From Planctomycetota bacterium (GTDB taxonomy: Bacteria > Planctomycetota > Phycisphaerae > Phycisphaerales > Phycisphaeraceae), in contig JAIOPN010000012.1 of assembly GCA_021413865.1 (NCBI GenBank), positions 1-64,000 of the forward strand: a DNA stretch of 64,000 bases, in the 5' to 3' direction. The notes under the pieces were generated by a model. That model had not been told where the DNA came from, did no database searches, and saw only the letters and a list, made by a program, of their open reading frames with translations. A program made the translations under genes and the position numbers. Of this stretch, positions 19,032 to 28,051 are shown piece by piece (the first letter of the stretch is position 1; every line of letters begins with the position of its first letter).

Positions 19032-19838
19032 TCACTCCTTCAGGTCCGGCTGGCCGCCTTTTTTCAGGCCGGTGCGTTCCTCCTGCTCGATGGCCCAGAG
19101 CGCGGCGTACTTCAACTGCGTGCTCACCGCGGCCTTCTGGGCGATCAGCAGCCCGAACTTGCCGTCCAGGAAGCCCCACTTGAGCAGGTACATCTTCCAG
19201 AACGCCATCCTCGGCCGGATCACCAGATCGAACCACCCGCAGCGCCGGCCCCTGGCGTGCATCTGCCGGGCGATGGAGGTCAACCGGTCGTCCATCCGTT
19301 TACCGCCGAAGTAATCCCCGAACCCCGCGCGGCTGACGCGCTTGTGCTCGAGCCAACCCTTGAGCCAGAGCACGCGGTCTGGGCTTGTCGCCTCGCGCTG
19401 GTCGTGCAGGGCGTGCTCCACCCAGCGGATGCGCCCACGGTGCATCAGGCGCGACATGTGGTCCGGCGACCACGCCCGGACGTGACGCCCCAGCACGTAG
19501 TTCCGCCGGGGGATCATCCCCATGTCGTAGCGGTCGATATCACGGTCGGCGAGCTCGATCAACTCACCCGCAAGTTTCTTGGAGACCTCCTCGTCGGCGT
19601 CGAGGATGAGTATCCAGTCGTTCTTCGCCAGCGTCACGCCGAACTCCTTCTGCCCGGTGTACCCGCGCCAGGGTTCGATGACGTATTTGTCGGCGTAGTG
19701 CCGGGCGATGTCGGCGGTGCCGTCCGTCGAGCCCGAGTCAATGACGAGCAGCTCGTCGGCCCACTCGACCGATCGGCAGGCGGCGGCGATGGTGTCCACG
19801 GCGTTGCCGCAACAGATCAGGACCGTCAGGGTGGCCAT
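19032..19838 (-). CDS. Family 2 glycosyltransferase, WaaE/KdtX-like
   Basis: 268-residue GT-A enzyme. The nucleotide-sugar fold is seen in LLVIDSGSTDGTADIA and the metal-binding acid pair in ILILDADEEVS. The middle tract GHVRAWSP-like (GRHVRAWSPDHMSRL) and EHALHDQ plus the amphipathic C-terminal region with WKMYLLKWGFLDGKFGL match the LPS-core beta-1,4-glucosyltransferase branch. A C-terminal extension (KKGGQPDLKE) is polar. It probably acts at the inner face of the membrane in lipopolysaccharide core assembly, consistent with hldD nearby. Confidence 0.85.
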   Translation of the reverse strand: MATLTVLICCGNAVDTIAAACRSVEWADELLVIDSGSTDGTADIARHYADKYVIEPWRGYTGQKEFGVTLAKNDWILILDADEEVSKKLAGELIELADRDIDRYDMGMIPRRNYVLGRHVRAWSPDHMSRLMHRGRIRWVEHALHDQREATSPDRVLWLKGWLEHKRVSRAGFGDYFGGKRMDDRLTSIARQMHARGRRCGWFDLVIRPRMAFWKMYLLKWGFLDGKFGLLIAQKAAVSTQLKYAALWAIEQEERTGLKKGGQPDLKE

Positions 19839-19981
19839 AAGCCCCTCAGTCTAAGGCTTCGTGCCCCCGTAACCAAGCGGCCACGCGGCGCGCCGCCGCA
19901 CGATGGCGGGAAGCCGGGATTGCCGATACACTCTGCGGAATCCTAGGTGTTCCGCGGTGTCCGTGCTGCAGGGGTTGAACC

Positions 19982-20839
19982 ATGAAATCGTCGAACAAGA
20001 TCGCACTCTCGGTGATCCTCGCGCTACTCGTCGTGACGATCGTGTACTACCGCAACATGGGGCCGGCAACCGGCGGGAATGCGCTGACCATGTCGCCGCG
20101 CTTGTCACACGCCGCAGAGCCCTCGACGGGGAGCGGCACGGACGCAAGCCCGTCGGTTGAAGAAGACCTGCAGGCAAAGATCCTCCGGATCAGCCGTGAA
20201 GCGGCCGCCCAGACCACGGGCACTTCCGCGACCCAGCCCGCTGCCGACGGAGCCGCCCCCGGCCCGGCGACGACGCAGCCCGCGGCTTCCACCGCCGCCA
20301 CCCAGCCCGCGACCGATTCCTCTTCAGGCTTCGTCACACCCCCGCCCGCCACCACCGGCGGGCTGCAATCCGAGCGTGACTCGCTCGGTCTGCACGAACG
20401 CACCCCACCGCACGAGGGCATGGCCGACACCGGCGCGGGAAAAACCTACGCCGTCCAGGCGGGCGACTCCTTCTCCAGCATCGCCAAGAAGTTCCTCGGC
20501 GCCGAGAAACACTGGAGCAAGATCGCGCAGGCCAACCCGTCCGTTGATCCGGAAAGGCTGAAGATCGGCCAGGTGCTCCGCATCCCGGAGGCCACGGACG
20601 ACCACACCTCCCACGACTCCACCGACAGCGGCTCATCCTACACCCCCACCGGTGACGGGACGCCCTACACCATCAAGTCAGGCGACACGCTCTCCACCAT
20701 CGCCAAGCAGTTCTACAACAGCTCCGCCAAGTGGAAGGTCATCTACGAGGCTAACCGCGCGGCGATCGGCAACGACCCGGCCCGGCTTAAAGAGGGCTTG
20801 AAGATCACCATCCCGCCCGCGCCCAGCTCGGCCCGCTGA
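19982..20839 (+). CDS. Membrane-anchored protein with two LysM domains
   Basis: 285 residues. A single hydrophobic helix (IALSVILALLVVTIVYY, residues 7-23) anchors the protein; residues 30-150 are an Ala/Thr/Pro-rich linker with repeated 'TQPA' tracts. Two LysM peptidoglycan-binding domains follow, about residues 155-203 (YAVQAGDSFSSIAKKF...LRIP) and 227-282 (YTIKSGDTLSTIAKQF...ITIP). No catalytic domain is present, so it is a cell-wall-binding or scaffold protein. hldD follows after 27 bp. Confidence 0.9.
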   Translation: MKSSNKIALSVILALLVVTIVYYRNMGPATGGNALTMSPRLSHAAEPSTGSGTDASPSVEEDLQAKILRISREAAAQTTGTSATQPAADGAAPGPATTQPAASTAATQPATDSSSGFVTPPPATTGGLQSERDSLGLHERTPPHEGMADTGAGKTYAVQAGDSFSSIAKKFLGAEKHWSKIAQANPSVDPERLKIGQVLRIPEATDDHTSHDSTDSGSSYTPTGDGTPYTIKSGDTLSTIAKQFYNSSAKWKVIYEANRAAIGNDPARLKEGLKITIPPAPSSAR

Positions 20840-20866
20840 CCCGCCAGCTCCCCTGAACACATCCCT

Positions 20867-21847
20867 ATGACACGCATCCTTGTCACCGGCGGCGCGGGTT
20901 TCATCGGCTCCAACCTCGTGCGCCACCTCCAGGACGACGACCCGCAGGCACGCCTGCTCGTCATCGACGACTTCCGCACCGGCACGTTCAACAACCTCGT
21001 CTCCGAGGGCGAGAACGGCTGGGCCTTCCGCGGCGAGGTCATCGCACGCGCCCTGGGCGAGCTCGACCTCTACTCCCTCATCGACGACTTCGAGCCCGAT
21101 GTCATCTTCCACGAGGCCTCGATCACCGACACCACCGTCGCCGACCAGGCCAAGATGATCAGCGACAACGTCGAGCCCTTCGAGACGCTGGTGAACATCG
21201 CCGTCGAGGACGGCGTTCGGCTGGTCTGGGCCTCCAGCGCCGCGACCTACGGCACCCGCGCCAACGGCGCGGCGCAGTCCCGCCGGCCCTTCGAGCTCGA
21301 CGACGCCGGCGCGCCGGCCAATGTGTACGGCTTCTCCAAGTGGGTCATGGAGAACGTCGCCCGGCAGGCGCTCGAACAGAACCCCGAGGCGCACCTGGTC
21401 GGCCTGCGCTACTTCAACGTCTTCGGCCCCGGCGAACAGGCCAAGGGCCACATGGCCAGCATGATCTACAAGCTCGCCCTCCAGATGCTCGAGGGCAAAA
21501 ATCCGCGCGTCTTCCGCGACGGCTCCCAGGCACGCGACCACGTGCATGTACACGACGTCGTCTCCGCCACCATCGCCGCCTCCGCGGACGGCGTGACCTC
21601 GGGCGTTTACAACGTCGGCGCCGGCAAGGCCACGACCTTCAACCAGGTGATCGACGCCCTCAACGAGGCGCTGGGCACGAAGCTCCCCGCCGAGTATTTC
21701 GAGAACCCCTACCCCTTCACGCAGGACTACACCTGCGCCGACATCAGCCGCACCAGGTCCAACCTGAAATGGTCGCCGCGGTTCGACCCCAGGCAGGCGA
21801 TCATCGAATACGCCCGACAGCTGCGCGACCAGACTCCCCGAAAATAA
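20867..21847 (+). CDS. hldD: ADP-L-glycero-D-manno-heptose-6-epimerase
   Basis: 326-residue short-chain dehydrogenase that epimerises ADP-heptose for lipopolysaccharide core. The Rossmann motif is TGGAGFIGSN (residues 6-15); the catalytic Ser is in WASSAATYG and Tyr/Lys in NVYGFSKWV (Tyr about 154). GLRYFNVFGPGEQAKGHMASM and the DGSQARDHVHVHDVV tract are typical of HldD/RfaD. Its presence implies an outer membrane with heptose-containing LPS. Confidence 0.92.
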   Translation: MTRILVTGGAGFIGSNLVRHLQDDDPQARLLVIDDFRTGTFNNLVSEGENGWAFRGEVIARALGELDLYSLIDDFEPDVIFHEASITDTTVADQAKMISDNVEPFETLVNIAVEDGVRLVWASSAATYGTRANGAAQSRRPFELDDAGAPANVYGFSKWVMENVARQALEQNPEAHLVGLRYFNVFGPGEQAKGHMASMIYKLALQMLEGKNPRVFRDGSQARDHVHVHDVVSATIAASADGVTSGVYNVGAGKATTFNQVIDALNEALGTKLPAEYFENPYPFTQDYTCADISRTRSNLKWSPRFDPRQAIIEYARQLRDQTPRK

Positions 21848-21853
21848 TCCGCC

Positions 21854-23314
21854 TCATCCCCCGAACGGCAGCGCCGGCGTGTAAACCCCCGGCGTGCTCT
21901 GCGTGCCGTGATACACCTGCATCCCCAGGTATTTCCCAAATGCCTCCCACAGCACGTTGCCGACGTTGCCATGCGTCATCGCGACGTGGTGGGGGAAGTG
22001 GTTGAGCACGACGTCGCGGTACAACCGGCCAAGGTGCGGTATGCGGCACCATCCGTAGGAGCCGAAGGTTTCCGCCGCGTTCGCCTCCACTTGCCCGTGC
22101 TCGACCAGCGCCTTGAACCGGCCGTCTTCCTGAGTAACCCGGGTCAGCGTCAGGTCGGATTCCTTCATCACGAACTCGATCACGCCGCCGGACTTATCCG
22201 CGGGTGTCGCGCCGCTGGGGACGAGCACGCCGTGCGTGTTGAGCCGGGGACGATCTTTGGCGAAGCTCGCGGGAAAGACGCCGCAGTGCCAGAGGTTCAC
22301 AAGCTGGTCGTCGTCGTTGTGCAGATTGTTCCAGTCCGCAAGCGCCGCGGGGCCGCCGCTGGCGAGCTGCGCGGCGTGCATCGAGAGTGTGCCCAGGATG
22401 TCCGCCTCGCACGCGCAGGGGATGCCCTCGTCCGTCAGCCGGCTCATCGTCGTGCAGGAGCAGGCGCCGAAGTTATTCTGGATCGACGTCCAGCACTGGA
22501 TCGCCATCGCGTCCAACTCGTTCTCCGCCGCCCAGCGGCGCAGGAACAGTTCCAGCTTCGCGATCCGCACGAGTGACGCATTCACCAGCAGCGAGGTGTC
22601 GGCGTATGCGTCGATCTGCTTCATGATCCGTTTTACCGCCGGGTCGTTGTCTTTCAGTTTCGACATCGCGCCGATGGCTTCGGAGAGATCGAGCACGACC
22701 GTGGTCGGGCCGAGCTTCTGCAATGACTTCTCGTCGAAGCGGCAGGTCCAAAACGCCTCGGGCCGTGCGCCGACCTGGCCGTACCGCGCCCCGCGCACGC
22801 CCCGCACCACCCGGCAGACCCGCGCAAACCAGTCGATGCCGCGGCCGAACGCCTCCTCCTCGGGGAACCCGATCGGGGTCGGCGCGATGCTGTAGGGCGC
22901 GCCGATCTGCCGCAGCGCCTCGGCGATCGAGATCAAGCCGCAGAACGCGTCGCGCCGCGGCGTCTCTTTCGTGAGCGCGTTGGCCTCCTGCCCGCCGAAG
23001 AGCAGGATCGGCACGTTCAGCGCCGCCGCGCGGACGACCGTTGCCGCGCTCTGCTCGTCGCCGAAGTTCATCGCCCCGATCACGATGCCATGTACACCCT
23101 TGCCGCGGAACATCGCCCCGCACTTCTTCGCCTGTGCAAGCGTTTCGACGCAGCCGTTGGGCATGTCGCTCTCCGAGGGCACGACGACCTGCACGCCGAC
23201 CTTCTGCATCGCCTGCACCGACGCGCGGCGCATCTTCGCCGCGAGTTCCTTGCTGAAGAACCCACGGCTGGCGGGGACAAAACCGAGGAGGGTCTTGGGC
23301 TGCTTGACGGGCAT
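21854..23314 (-). CDS. L-fucose/L-arabinose isomerase-like protein
   Basis: 486 residues related to the L-fucose isomerase family by overall layout: an N-terminal domain with HGIVIGAMNFGDEQSA and a middle domain with AIQCWTSIQNNFGACSC and a following CEADILGTLSMHAAQL that carries the acidic metal ligands. Start MPVKQPKT at 23314 has GGAG five bases upstream; an upstream extension in the same frame lacks conservation signs. It is divergent from the NagB/PIG-L fusion across 115 bp. The sugar substrate cannot be named. Confidence 0.78.
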   Translation of the reverse strand: MPVKQPKTLLGFVPASRGFFSKELAAKMRRASVQAMQKVGVQVVVPSESDMPNGCVETLAQAKKCGAMFRGKGVHGIVIGAMNFGDEQSAATVVRAAALNVPILLFGGQEANALTKETPRRDAFCGLISIAEALRQIGAPYSIAPTPIGFPEEEAFGRGIDWFARVCRVVRGVRGARYGQVGARPEAFWTCRFDEKSLQKLGPTTVVLDLSEAIGAMSKLKDNDPAVKRIMKQIDAYADTSLLVNASLVRIAKLELFLRRWAAENELDAMAIQCWTSIQNNFGACSCTTMSRLTDEGIPCACEADILGTLSMHAAQLASGGPAALADWNNLHNDDDQLVNLWHCGVFPASFAKDRPRLNTHGVLVPSGATPADKSGGVIEFVMKESDLTLTRVTQEDGRFKALVEHGQVEANAAETFGSYGWCRIPHLGRLYRDVVLNHFPHHVAMTHGNVGNVLWEAFGKYLGMQVYHGTQSTPGVYTPALPFGG

Positions 23315-23429
23315 GGGGTTCTCCGGGTCCGGGATGGGGAAATCAGCGACTAAATGGCCCGCTTGCAAAGGCCGAGCCGTTGCATCAGGATAACCCGTCT
23401 CGCGACGCAGAGCCCCGGAGAGCCCCACG

Positions 23430-25367
23430 ATGCGTTTAGAAGTTGACCCCGCGCTGACCCAGCGTGAGAACATCCCGACGGCGGTCTTCGACGACTCGAA
23501 GGAAGCCAGCCGCCACGTGGCCGGTGAGATCGCCGCGTTGATCCGCGATGCTGCCAAGAAGAAGCGTAAGTGCGTGCTGGGCCTGGCGACGGGTTCGACG
23601 CCGGTCGGCGTTTACGCCGAGCTGGTGCGGCTGCACCGCGAGGAGAAGCTCTCCTTCAAGAACGTCGTCACGTTCAACCTCGACGAATACTTCCCCATGA
23701 AGCCCGAGGCGCTGCAGAGCTACCGCCGCTTCATGAACGAGCACCTCTTCGACCACATCGACATCCCCAAGGCCAGCGTGCACATCCCCGACGGCACCGT
23801 GCCGATCGAGCAGGTGTACGCCAACTGCCAGGCGTATGAAAAGGCGATCGTCGCCGTCGGCGGGATCGACCTGCAAATACTGGGCATCGGCCGGACCGGC
23901 CACGTCGGGTTCAACGAGCCGGGCTCGGGCAAGAACTCGCGCACCCGCCTCATCACGCTGGACAAGGTGACACGCCTGGACGCCGCCGCCGACTTCTTCG
24001 GCGACGAGAACGTTCCCCGCCGCGCCGTCACCATGGGCGTGGGCACCATCCTGCAGGCCAAGCGGATCATCCTGATGGCCTGGGGCGAGCACAAGGCCCC
24101 GGTCGTCGCGCAGGCCGTCGAGGGAGAGATCACCGCCGCCATCGCCGCCAGCTTCCTCCAGGAGCACGCCAAGGCGGAGTTCATCATCGACCGCGCCGCC
24201 GCGTCGAGCCTCACGCGGTTCAAGACCCCCTGGCTCGTCGGCCCCGTGGAGTGGACCCCACGCCTCATCCGCAAGGCCGTCACCTGGCTCGCACTCCACC
24301 ACAAGAAGGTCATCCTCAAGCTCACCGACGAGGACTACAACGAGGCGGGCCTGCAGGACCTGCTCGCCGAGCATGGCCCGGCGTACAACATCAACATCGA
24401 GGTCTTCCGCGCCCAGCAGGACACCATCACCGGCTGGCCCGGCGGCAAGCCCGCCCCCGTCCGCCGCCCCAACGACCGCCGACGCGAGTCCGACGACATC
24501 TTCCCCAAGCGCGTCATCATCTTCTCGCCCCACCCCGACGACGACGTGATCTCCATGGGCGGCACGCTCCTGCGCCTGGTCGATCAGGGCCACGAGGTCC
24601 ACGTCGCCTACCAGACCTCGGGCAATATCGCCGTCTTCGACGCCGCCGCCATCCGCTTCGCCGACTTCGCCGCCGCGTTCAACCAGCAGTTCGGCATCGG
24701 CGGCGAGAAGGCGCTCAAGCTCGAGGGGCACATCGAGGACTTCCTGAAGAACAAAAGCCCCGGCCAGATCGACAGCGATGAGGTCCTAAAAATCAAGGGC
24801 CTTATCCGCCGCGGCGAGGCCCGCGCCGCCGGCCGGTACTGCGGCATCCCGATGGACCGGCTCCACTTCCTCGACATGCCCTTCTACGAGACCGGGCTGA
24901 TCCGCAAGAAGCCCATCGGCAAGCAGGACATCAAGCTGATCGCCGACCTGCTCGAACGCGTCAAGCCGCACCAGGTTTACGCCGCCGGCGACCTCTCCGA
25001 CCCGCACGGCACGCACCGCGTCTGCCTCGCCGCCATCCTCCAGGCCGTCGAGAAGGTCTCGACCCAGGCGTGGTCGAAGGAGTGCGAGCTCTGGCTCTAC
25101 CGCGGGGCGTGGCAGGAGTGGTCCCCGGACGAGATCGACATGGCCGTGCCGCTCTCCCCGCAGGAGGTGCTCCGCAAGCGCAGCGCGATCTTCAAGCACG
25201 AGTCGCAGAAGGACCGCGCCCTGTTCCCCGGCACCGACGTCCGCGAGTTCTGGCAGCGTGCCGAGGACCGCAACCGCAACACCGCGCAGACCTACGACCG
25301 CCTGGGCCTGGCGGAATATGAAGCCATGGAAGGCTTCGTCAAATGGCGGCCCGACCTCATACGGTGA
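23430..25367 (+). CDS. Glucosamine-6-phosphate deaminase (NagB) fused to PIG-L deacetylase
   Basis: 645 residues with two enzymatic domains. Residues ~15-280 are NagB-like: ATGSTPVGVY, FNLDEYF (D85) and GIGRTGHVGFNEPGS (H158, E163). Residues ~360-640 are a PIG-L/LmbE deacetylase with the zinc motif SPHPDDDVI and DLSDPHGTH. NagB converts glucosamine-6-P to fructose-6-P and ammonia; PIG-L enzymes remove N-acetyl groups, so the fusion could couple both steps. The NagB catalytic Asp (Asp141 in E. coli, normally DGH) is Thr156 here. Similar fusions exist in Bacteroidota and Planctomycetota. Confidence 0.9.
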   Translation: MRLEVDPALTQRENIPTAVFDDSKEASRHVAGEIAALIRDAAKKKRKCVLGLATGSTPVGVYAELVRLHREEKLSFKNVVTFNLDEYFPMKPEALQSYRRFMNEHLFDHIDIPKASVHIPDGTVPIEQVYANCQAYEKAIVAVGGIDLQILGIGRTGHVGFNEPGSGKNSRTRLITLDKVTRLDAAADFFGDENVPRRAVTMGVGTILQAKRIILMAWGEHKAPVVAQAVEGEITAAIAASFLQEHAKAEFIIDRAAASSLTRFKTPWLVGPVEWTPRLIRKAVTWLALHHKKVILKLTDEDYNEAGLQDLLAEHGPAYNINIEVFRAQQDTITGWPGGKPAPVRRPNDRRRESDDIFPKRVIIFSPHPDDDVISMGGTLLRLVDQGHEVHVAYQTSGNIAVFDAAAIRFADFAAAFNQQFGIGGEKALKLEGHIEDFLKNKSPGQIDSDEVLKIKGLIRRGEARAAGRYCGIPMDRLHFLDMPFYETGLIRKKPIGKQDIKLIADLLERVKPHQVYAAGDLSDPHGTHRVCLAAILQAVEKVSTQAWSKECELWLYRGAWQEWSPDEIDMAVPLSPQEVLRKRSAIFKHESQKDRALFPGTDVREFWQRAEDRNRNTAQTYDRLGLAEYEAMEGFVKWRPDLIR

Positions 25368-25372
25368 CACCC

Positions 25373-26212
25373 ATGACCAAACTCACCCCCGCACAATTCG
25401 GCATCTGTAGCTGGTCCACCCACCCCAAGGACCCCGAGGACCTCGCCGGGCGTCTCAAGGAGCTGGGCCTCACGAAAATCCAGCTCTACGTCACGCCGGT
25501 CTATGCAGAGACGGCCGTGTGGGGCAACGCCCAGGCCGACCTCGCCAAGCATGGCGTCACGATCGTCTCGGGCATGTTCGGCACCAAGGGCGAGGATTAC
25601 TCCACGATGGAGACGATCCGCAAGACCGGCGGCTTCGTGCCCGACGAGCACTGGCCCGCCAACTGGGAGACCGTGCAACGCGTCGTCGAGGTCACGAAGA
25701 AGCTCCGCATCCCCTACGTCAGTTCGCACGCCGGCTTCCTCCCCGGAGACAAGAAGCACCCGAGCTTCGCCAAGCTCGTGGACCGCATCGGCAAGGTCGC
25801 CAGGCACTTCGCCACCGCCAACGCCACGCTGCTCTTCGAGACCGGCCAAGAGACCGCCGACACGCTCTGGCAGTTCCTCGCCGCGCTCGACGAGGTCGGC
25901 GCGTCCAACACCGGCGTCAACTTCGACCCCGCCAACATGCTCCTCTATGACAAGGGCGACCCCATCGCTTCGCTCCGCAAGCTCGTGCCCCGCGTCAAGC
26001 AGGTCCACATCAAGGACGGCATCCGCACCAAGACGCCCGGCGCGTGGGGCACCGAGGTCCCCATCGGCGAGGGCGAGGTGGATTGGAAGTCCTTCATGAA
26101 GGTCCTCGCCGAGGCGGACTACAAGGGCGACCTCGTGATCGAGCGCGAGGCCGGCCAGGACCGCGTGGGCGACGTCCGCAAGGCGATCGAACGGCTATCG
26201 AAGCTGATGTAA
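25373..26212 (+). CDS. Sugar phosphate isomerase/epimerase (TIM barrel)
   Basis: 279-residue AP-endonuclease-2-like TIM barrel. Metal-binding tracts include LLFETGQETAD, GVNFDPANMLLYDKGDP, VKQVHIKDG and a C-terminal DLVIEREAG, in the order expected for xylose isomerase-like epimerases. ATG at 25373 lies five bases after the stop of the NagB/PIG-L gene, so both are cotranscribed. The sugar is unknown; the operon context suggests amino-sugar metabolism. Confidence 0.87.
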   Translation: MTKLTPAQFGICSWSTHPKDPEDLAGRLKELGLTKIQLYVTPVYAETAVWGNAQADLAKHGVTIVSGMFGTKGEDYSTMETIRKTGGFVPDEHWPANWETVQRVVEVTKKLRIPYVSSHAGFLPGDKKHPSFAKLVDRIGKVARHFATANATLLFETGQETADTLWQFLAALDEVGASNTGVNFDPANMLLYDKGDPIASLRKLVPRVKQVHIKDGIRTKTPGAWGTEVPIGEGEVDWKSFMKVLAEADYKGDLVIEREAGQDRVGDVRKAIERLSKLM

Positions 26213-26284
26213 TTCCCCCAGGTTCCCCAGCCGTCTCAGCCGCTCGCGGCTGAGCGTCCGCCCGTGCTCACCAAGAATTCACGT

Positions 26285-26313
26285 TTGGTCCCCCGGCTAT
26301 CCGACGCTAAAAT
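26285..26313 (+). promoter_or_regulatory. Candidate sigma-70 promoter of the cysE leader
   Basis: TTGGTC (26285-26290) and TAAAAT (26308-26313) are separated by exactly 17 bp, 70 bp after the preceding stop codon. Predicted transcription start is near 26320. Confidence 0.5.
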
Positions 26314-26319
26314 GCAGAT

Positions 26320-26538
26320 GTGACAAGTGAAGATTGCTTCTCGTCTGCGGGGTTCGACTAACGGTGAGTATATTTGCTCGAACCTTTAAGCACCCCAAAG
26401 GGAGCGAGCTTGGGCGCGATGGTCAAGCCACCATGAGTGGAAGGCCGGGACGACCCGACAACGCACCCACTTTAGTTTGGGGTTCGAGCAAATGCACCGA
26501 ACGGCCCGTGTGGATGGGGAGTGATCGCATAATGGAGA
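26320..26538 (+). ncRNA. Structured leader or small RNA upstream of cysE
   Basis: The gap between the epimerase and cysE holds a foldable RNA and no gene. A 13-bp perfect long-range stem pairs atttgctcgaacc (26372-26384) with ggttcgagcaaat (26481-26493). Inside it are a likely stem tgggcgcg/cgcaccca (one mismatch) and two hairpins, atggt/accat and cggg/cccg. A separate hairpin precedes it (gaag-attg-cttc within GCAGA/TCTGC). The strand ggggttcga occurs twice (26349, 26479) and gaacggcccgt twice (26499, 26537), allowing alternative pairings. It may be a cis-regulatory leader or an independent RNA of 6S type; I match it to no known family. Confidence 0.5.
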
Positions 26539-26572
26539 ACGGCCCGTCATATGGCGGGCCGTTTTTCTTTTG
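26539..26572 (+). terminator. Intrinsic terminator just upstream of cysE
   Basis: Stem acggcccg / cgggccgt with an 8-nt loop, followed by TTTTCTTTT-like run. It ends only 14 nt before the cysE start codon, which fits attenuation of cysE or the end of a separate RNA. Confidence 0.75.
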
Positions 26573-26586
26573 CCTACGATGACGCC

Positions 26587-27555
26587 ATGCCCGAGACACC
26601 CTCCAACAAAGACTCCCTGGCCGATTTGGTCAATCTCATCGTCGAGAGCTACCGCCGCGAGCCGGGGCTCCAGCACCTGGATTCCACCTTCCTCCCCAGC
26701 CGCGCCAAAACCATCCAGACCCTCGAGCTCCTCCGCCGTATCATCTTCCCGGGCTTCTTCGACGACCAGAAGCTGACCTCCGCCAACATCCACTACCACG
26801 TCGGCGAACTGCTGAGCCGGGTCCGGACGCTCCTCTACGAGCAGATCCGCGAGTCGCTCCGCTACGACCGCAACCGCAGCCACGGCGCCGGCGCGGGCGA
26901 CGCCTGCGACCAGTGCGACACCGAAGCCGAGGCCGCCACCCTCGCCTTCCTCCAGCGGGTCCCGGCGATGCGTCACCTCCTCGCCACCGACATGCAGGCC
27001 GGCTTCGACGGCGACCCCGCCGCCGCCAGCCTGGACGAGATCATCTTCTGCTACCCCGGCTTCGACGCGATCTTCATCCACCGCGTCGCCCACGAACTCT
27101 GGAAGCTCAGGGTGCCGCTCCTCCCGCGCATCATGAGCGAGTACGCCCACAACGAGACCGGCATCGACATCCACCCCGGCGCGACCATCGGTGAATCCTT
27201 CTTCATCGACCACGGCACCGGCGTTGTCATCGGCGAGACCACCACCATCGGCGACCGCGTGAAGATCTACCAGGGCGTCACCCTCGGCGCACTCTCGACC
27301 AAAGGTGGCCAGGCGTGGCGCGGCCGCAAGCGCCACCCCACCATCGAGGCCGACGTCACCATCTACCCGAATACCACCATCCTCGGCGGCGAGACCATCG
27401 TCGGCTCACGCTCGGTCATCAACGGCTCTGTCTTCCTCATCCACAGCGTCCCCAGCGACAGCACCGTCCGCGTCAAGCACCCGGAACCCGAAATCCAGTC
27501 CCGCCTCCGCGCCAAAAAAGGCGGGGCCATAAACGACGCGGGGCTGGACATCTGA
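26587..27555 (+). CDS. cysE: Serine O-acetyltransferase
   Basis: 322-residue left-handed beta-helix acetyltransferase that makes O-acetylserine for cysteine synthesis. The helical N-terminal domain (~190 residues) is followed by hexapeptide repeats containing [33 protein letters not shown] and [12 protein letters not shown]. The C-terminus reads [18 protein letters not shown]. This is the longer, EpsC/CysE-plus-N-domain form. ATG at 26587 has no visible Shine-Dalgarno and stands 14 nt after a terminator; the in-frame start at 26551 would lie inside the hairpin and is rejected. Confidence 0.9.
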   Translation: MPETPSNKDSLADLVNLIVESYRREPGLQHLDSTFLPSRAKTIQTLELLRRIIFPGFFDDQKLTSANIHYHVGELLSRVRTLLYEQIRESLRYDRNRSHGAGAGDACDQCDTEAEAATLAFLQRVPAMRHLLATDMQAGFDGDPAAASLDEIIFCYPGFDAIFIHRVAHELWKLRVPLLPRIMSEYAHNETGIDIHPGATIGESFFIDHGTGVVIGETTTIGDRVKIYQGVTLGALSTKGGQAWRGRKRHPTIEADVTIYPNTTILGGETIVGSRSVINGSVFLIHSVPSDSTVRVKHPEPEIQSRLRAKKGGAINDAGLDI

Positions 27556-27593
27556 CTTTTCCACTTCCCCACGGGGCGATGGAGCAGCAAAAA

Positions 27594-27626
27594 AACGCCG
27601 TCCTTTCGGACGGCGTTCGTTTTTAT
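27594..27626. terminator. Bidirectional terminator between convergent genes
   Basis: Perfect 10-bp stem aacgccgtcc-tttc-ggacggcgtt, with T tract on the plus strand (gtttttat) and an A tract on the other side giving T's on the minus strand. It separates cysE from the convergent 105-residue protein gene. Confidence 0.88.
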
Positions 27627-27652
27627 ATTTGCTGTCGGTGACCGCGAGAGGC

Positions 27653-27970
27653 TCAGGCCTTCGCGACCTCGATGAACCGGCTGACGCTCTTCAGGTCGGC
27701 CAGCACGCTCGGGGTGGCGACCACCGTCTTGCTCACGCCTGTCTCGGCCTTCACGGGCTGCTGCTTCACAACGTTGATGTCCCAGAAGCGACCGCCGCGG
27801 CGGGCCTGGGCGAACTGCGTCTTCCGCACGCGGCGGAGGCGGTCGTTCTCTTTGATGACCATCGGGTCCTTGCTCAGCACGCGCACCAGGGTCTTGGCGG
27901 CGGCGGCGTTCGTCGGCCTTTTGACGATCTTGACGGTGATCTTGGTGCCGGGGGCGATTGTGTCGAGCAT
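27653..27970 (-). CDS. Small conserved basic protein of unknown function
   Basis: 105 residues, start MLDTIAPG at 27970 because GAGAGG lies seven bases upstream. The N-terminal half reads GTKITVKIVKRPTNAAAAK and is Lys/Arg-rich (LRRVRKTQFAQARRGGRFW), suggesting a nucleic-acid-binding or ribosome-associated protein; the C-terminal half is neutral. No named domain is recognised. It is monocistronic with its own terminator, which, with the basic core, argues for an expressed housekeeping gene. Confidence 0.75.
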   Translation of the reverse strand: MLDTIAPGTKITVKIVKRPTNAAAAKTLVRVLSKDPMVIKENDRLRRVRKTQFAQARRGGRFWDINVVKQQPVKAETGVSKTVVATPSVLADLKSVSRFIEVAKA

Positions 27971-28051
27971 GGATTGACCTCTCATTGCACGGCCAAACGG
28001 CAGATAGCCGCCGAGCCGAGCCCATCATTATGCTCGACCCCCGCTCAAACG

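Noticed and set aside
23436-24731. 431-codon frame antisense to the NagB/PIG-L fusion
   Set aside because: Shadow frame; Gly/Asp/Val-rich and unstructured.
26372-26493. SRP RNA or tmRNA at the cysE leader
   Set aside because: The SRP apical signature (GGTCAGG...GGAAGCAGC) and the tmRNA acceptor/T-arm ends are absent.
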